Below, in pieces: positions 32,682 through 34,227 of a stretch of DNA of 34,227 nucleotides. Source of the DNA: Acidimicrobiaceae bacterium (GTDB lineage: Bacteria; Actinomycetota; Acidimicrobiia; Acidimicrobiales; Bog-793); assembly GCA_003136185.1 (NCBI GenBank), contig PLDN01000043.1, positions 1-34,227 on the forward strand, written 5' to 3'. Position 1 is the stretch's first letter. The number at the start of each line of letters is the position of its first letter. The notes under the pieces are model-generated. The model ran no database searches. It saw only the letters and a list, made by a program, of their open reading frames with translations, and was not told the DNA's origin. A program made the translations under genes and the position numbers.

Positions 32682-34227
32682 GTGGCCGAGTTCGACAATC
32701 AATTGACGCTCCCCCTTCTAACGCTCTCATCCGGCGTAGTGCTTCCCGGCATGGTCTTCACGCTGGCGCTCGAGACCGACGAGTCCCGGGTCGCTGTCGA
32801 CGCGGCACGAGCCGTCGGTGGCCGGCTCGTAGTCGTTCCGAACATCGAGGGACGCTACGCAAAGATCGGCGTGATCGCGGAGGTCCTCGAGGAGGGCGAG
32901 CTGCCGGGCGGGCCGACTGCTGCCATCGTACGGGGTGACCAGCGAGCCGAGATCGGCACGGCCGTGCCTGGTACCGGTCAGGCCCTCTGGGTGCAGGTCG
33001 AGCCGATCTCGGTCGGCGAACCTACGACCGACGCCGTCCAGCTCGCGCGGGAGTACCGCGCGGTGCTCGAGAACATCCTCCTCACAAGAGGTGCCCGCCG
33101 TATGGCAGAACGACTGCGGAGCGTGCATGACGCCTCCGAGATCGCTGATCTTGCCGGGTACTCGCCCGACCTGTCGCTCGAAGCCAAGGTGCAGGTCCTC
33201 GAGACGGTGGACCTGGAGGAGCGCCTGCGCCTCGTGCTCGGTTGGGCTCGTGAGACCCTCGCCGACCTGACGCTGCGCGATCAGATCAAGTCGAGCGTCG
33301 AAGAGGGAATGGAGAAGACGCAGAGGGAATTCCTTCTCCGCCGCCAGCTCGAGGCGATTCGCAAGGAGCTCGGCGAGCTGTCGGACTCCTCCGCCGACGT
33401 CGCCGATCCGGACGACTACCGCTCGAGGCTCGAGGCTCTCGACCCTCACCTGCCAGAGTCGGCGCGGGTGGCGATTGCGAAGGAGATCGACCGCTTCGAG
33501 CGGACTAGCGAGCAGAGCCCTGAGCGAGGTTGGATCCAGACCTGGCTCGACACCGTGTTTGAACTGCCGTGGGGTAAGGAGTCCGAGGACCGCCTCGACA
33601 TCCCCGAGGCCGGGCGCATCCTCGACGAGGACCACGAAGGACTGAGGGACGTGAAGGACCGCATCCTCGAGCACTTGGCCGTTCGGAAGCTTCAGACCGA
33701 GCGTGGGATGGTTCCGGTGAAGGGTGCTCGTGGCGCGGGCGCCATCCTGGCGCTCGTCGGTCCTCCGGGAGTCGGCAAGACCTCGCTCGGCGAGTCGGTC
33801 GCCCGGGCACTAGGGCGCTCCTTTGTTCGCGTCTCCCTCGGCGGAGTGCGGGACGAGGCTGAGATCCGTGGTCACCGCCGCACCTACGTCGGCGCGCAGG
33901 CGGGTCGTCTCGTCCGGGCGCTCCGGGAGGCGGGCACCATGAACCCCGTCATCCTGCTCGACGAGGTCGACAAGCTCGGCACCGATTTTCGCGGCGACCC
34001 GTCTTCGGCTTTGCTCGAGGTTCTCGATCCGGCCCAGAACCACACGTTCCGGGACCACTACCTCGAGATCGAGCTCGACTTGTCGAAAGTCCTGTTCCTC
34101 ACGACGGCGAACGTCCTCGAGACGATCCCCGGTCCGCTGTACGACCGGTTGGAAGTGATCCGGCTGGACGGCTACACCGACGACGAGAAACTCGACATAG
34201 CCCGCGTTGCGGATTGGACCAACCCCC
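32682..34227 (+). CDS. lon: ATP-dependent Lon protease, N-terminal part (runs off right edge)
   Basis: The first 515 codons are present. The N-terminal substrate-binding (LAN) domain (1 to about 190, [21 protein letters not shown]) is followed by the coiled helical region ([22 protein letters not shown]). The AAA+ module has Walker A GPPGVGKT (360-367), Walker [11 protein letters not shown] (from 423) and [21 protein letters not shown]. The Ser-Lys protease domain lies beyond the window. Lon degrades misfolded and regulatory proteins in the cytoplasm. GTG 32682 has GGAGG 4 nt upstream. The frame is intact as far as seen. Confidence 0.96.
   Translation, partial: MAEFDNQLTLPLLTLSSGVVLPGMVFTLALETDESRVAVDAARAVGGRLVVVPNIEGRYAKIGVIAEVLEEGELPGGPTAAIVRGDQRAEIGTAVPGTGQALWVQVEPISVGEPTTDAVQLAREYRAVLENILLTRGARRMAERLRSVHDASEIADLAGYSPDLSLEAKVQVLETVDLEERLRLVLGWARETLADLTLRDQIKSSVEEGMEKTQREFLLRRQLEAIRKELGELSDSSADVADPDDYRSRLEALDPHLPESARVAIAKEIDRFERTSEQSPERGWIQTWLDTVFELPWGKESEDRLDIPEAGRILDEDHEGLRDVKDRILEHLAVRKLQTERGMVPVKGARGAGAILALVGPPGVGKTSLGESVARALGRSFVRVSLGGVRDEAEIRGHRRTYVGAQAGRLVRALREAGTMNPVILLDEVDKLGTDFRGDPSSALLEVLDPAQNHTFRDHYLEIELDLSKVLFLTTANVLETIPGPLYDRLEVIRLDGYTDDEKLDIARVADWTNP

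Overview
The window is GC-rich DNA from an actinobacterium. The support is a mycothiol-linked Rv2466c-type DsbA-fold protein, frequent GTG starts, several starts without an evident Shine-Dalgarno, and a tRNA-Gly with no encoded CCA. An Acidimicrobiia-like host is possible, but this is inference. The right end (27.1-34.2 kb) looks like chromosome: tRNA-Gly(CCC), the Rv2466c-like protein, a decayed group II intron behind a terminator-like hairpin, an APC-family permease, an ABC exporter, and the first 515 codons of Lon protease.

The stretch from about 15.5 to 27.07 kb is the integrase-proximal end of an integrative, conjugative or mobilisable element. It carries a MobF (TraA/TrwC) relaxase-helicase at 17.3-20.3 kb, accessory membrane proteins, and a membrane-spanning SARP/BTAD-type regulator. 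Next comes an overlapping operon of Xis-like, replication-type HTH and Xis-like proteins, then a tyrosine integrase whose last codons run into the 3' half of tRNA-Gly. The relaxase, 15.76-kb and 21.6-kb genes are each preceded by copies of a 12-bp-period repeat (GTGTCGAC + 4 nt). This is the most distinctive unexplained signal in the element. No second att copy is visible, so the element may continue leftward beyond the window.

The left 15 kb is a dense island of probable genome-defence genes, nearly all on the minus strand. From right to left these are: a GHKL ATPase with a C-terminal PD-(D/E)XK-like nuclease (paraMORC-like); a divergent HNH-like protein; a 1367-aa DUF4011-SF1 helicase-Vsr-like nuclease; an Mrr-type restriction endonuclease; a small zinc-ribbon protein; a translationally coupled pair of an unrecognised 565-aa protein and an 883-aa double-HKD phospholipase-D-type nuclease; and a NYN-domain RNase-like protein coupled to an N-6 adenine DNA methylase that runs off the left edge. 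The NYN-methylase pair has a near-consensus promoter that seems leaderless, with 16-bp direct repeats filling its spacer, so it is probably under tight repressor control.

The best candidates for an undescribed system are the NYN + HTH-methylase operon, the 565-aa + PLD cassette, and the repeated 12-mer loci near the relaxase. No T4SS or coupling-protein gene is visible, so transfer functions must lie outside the window or be supplied in trans.
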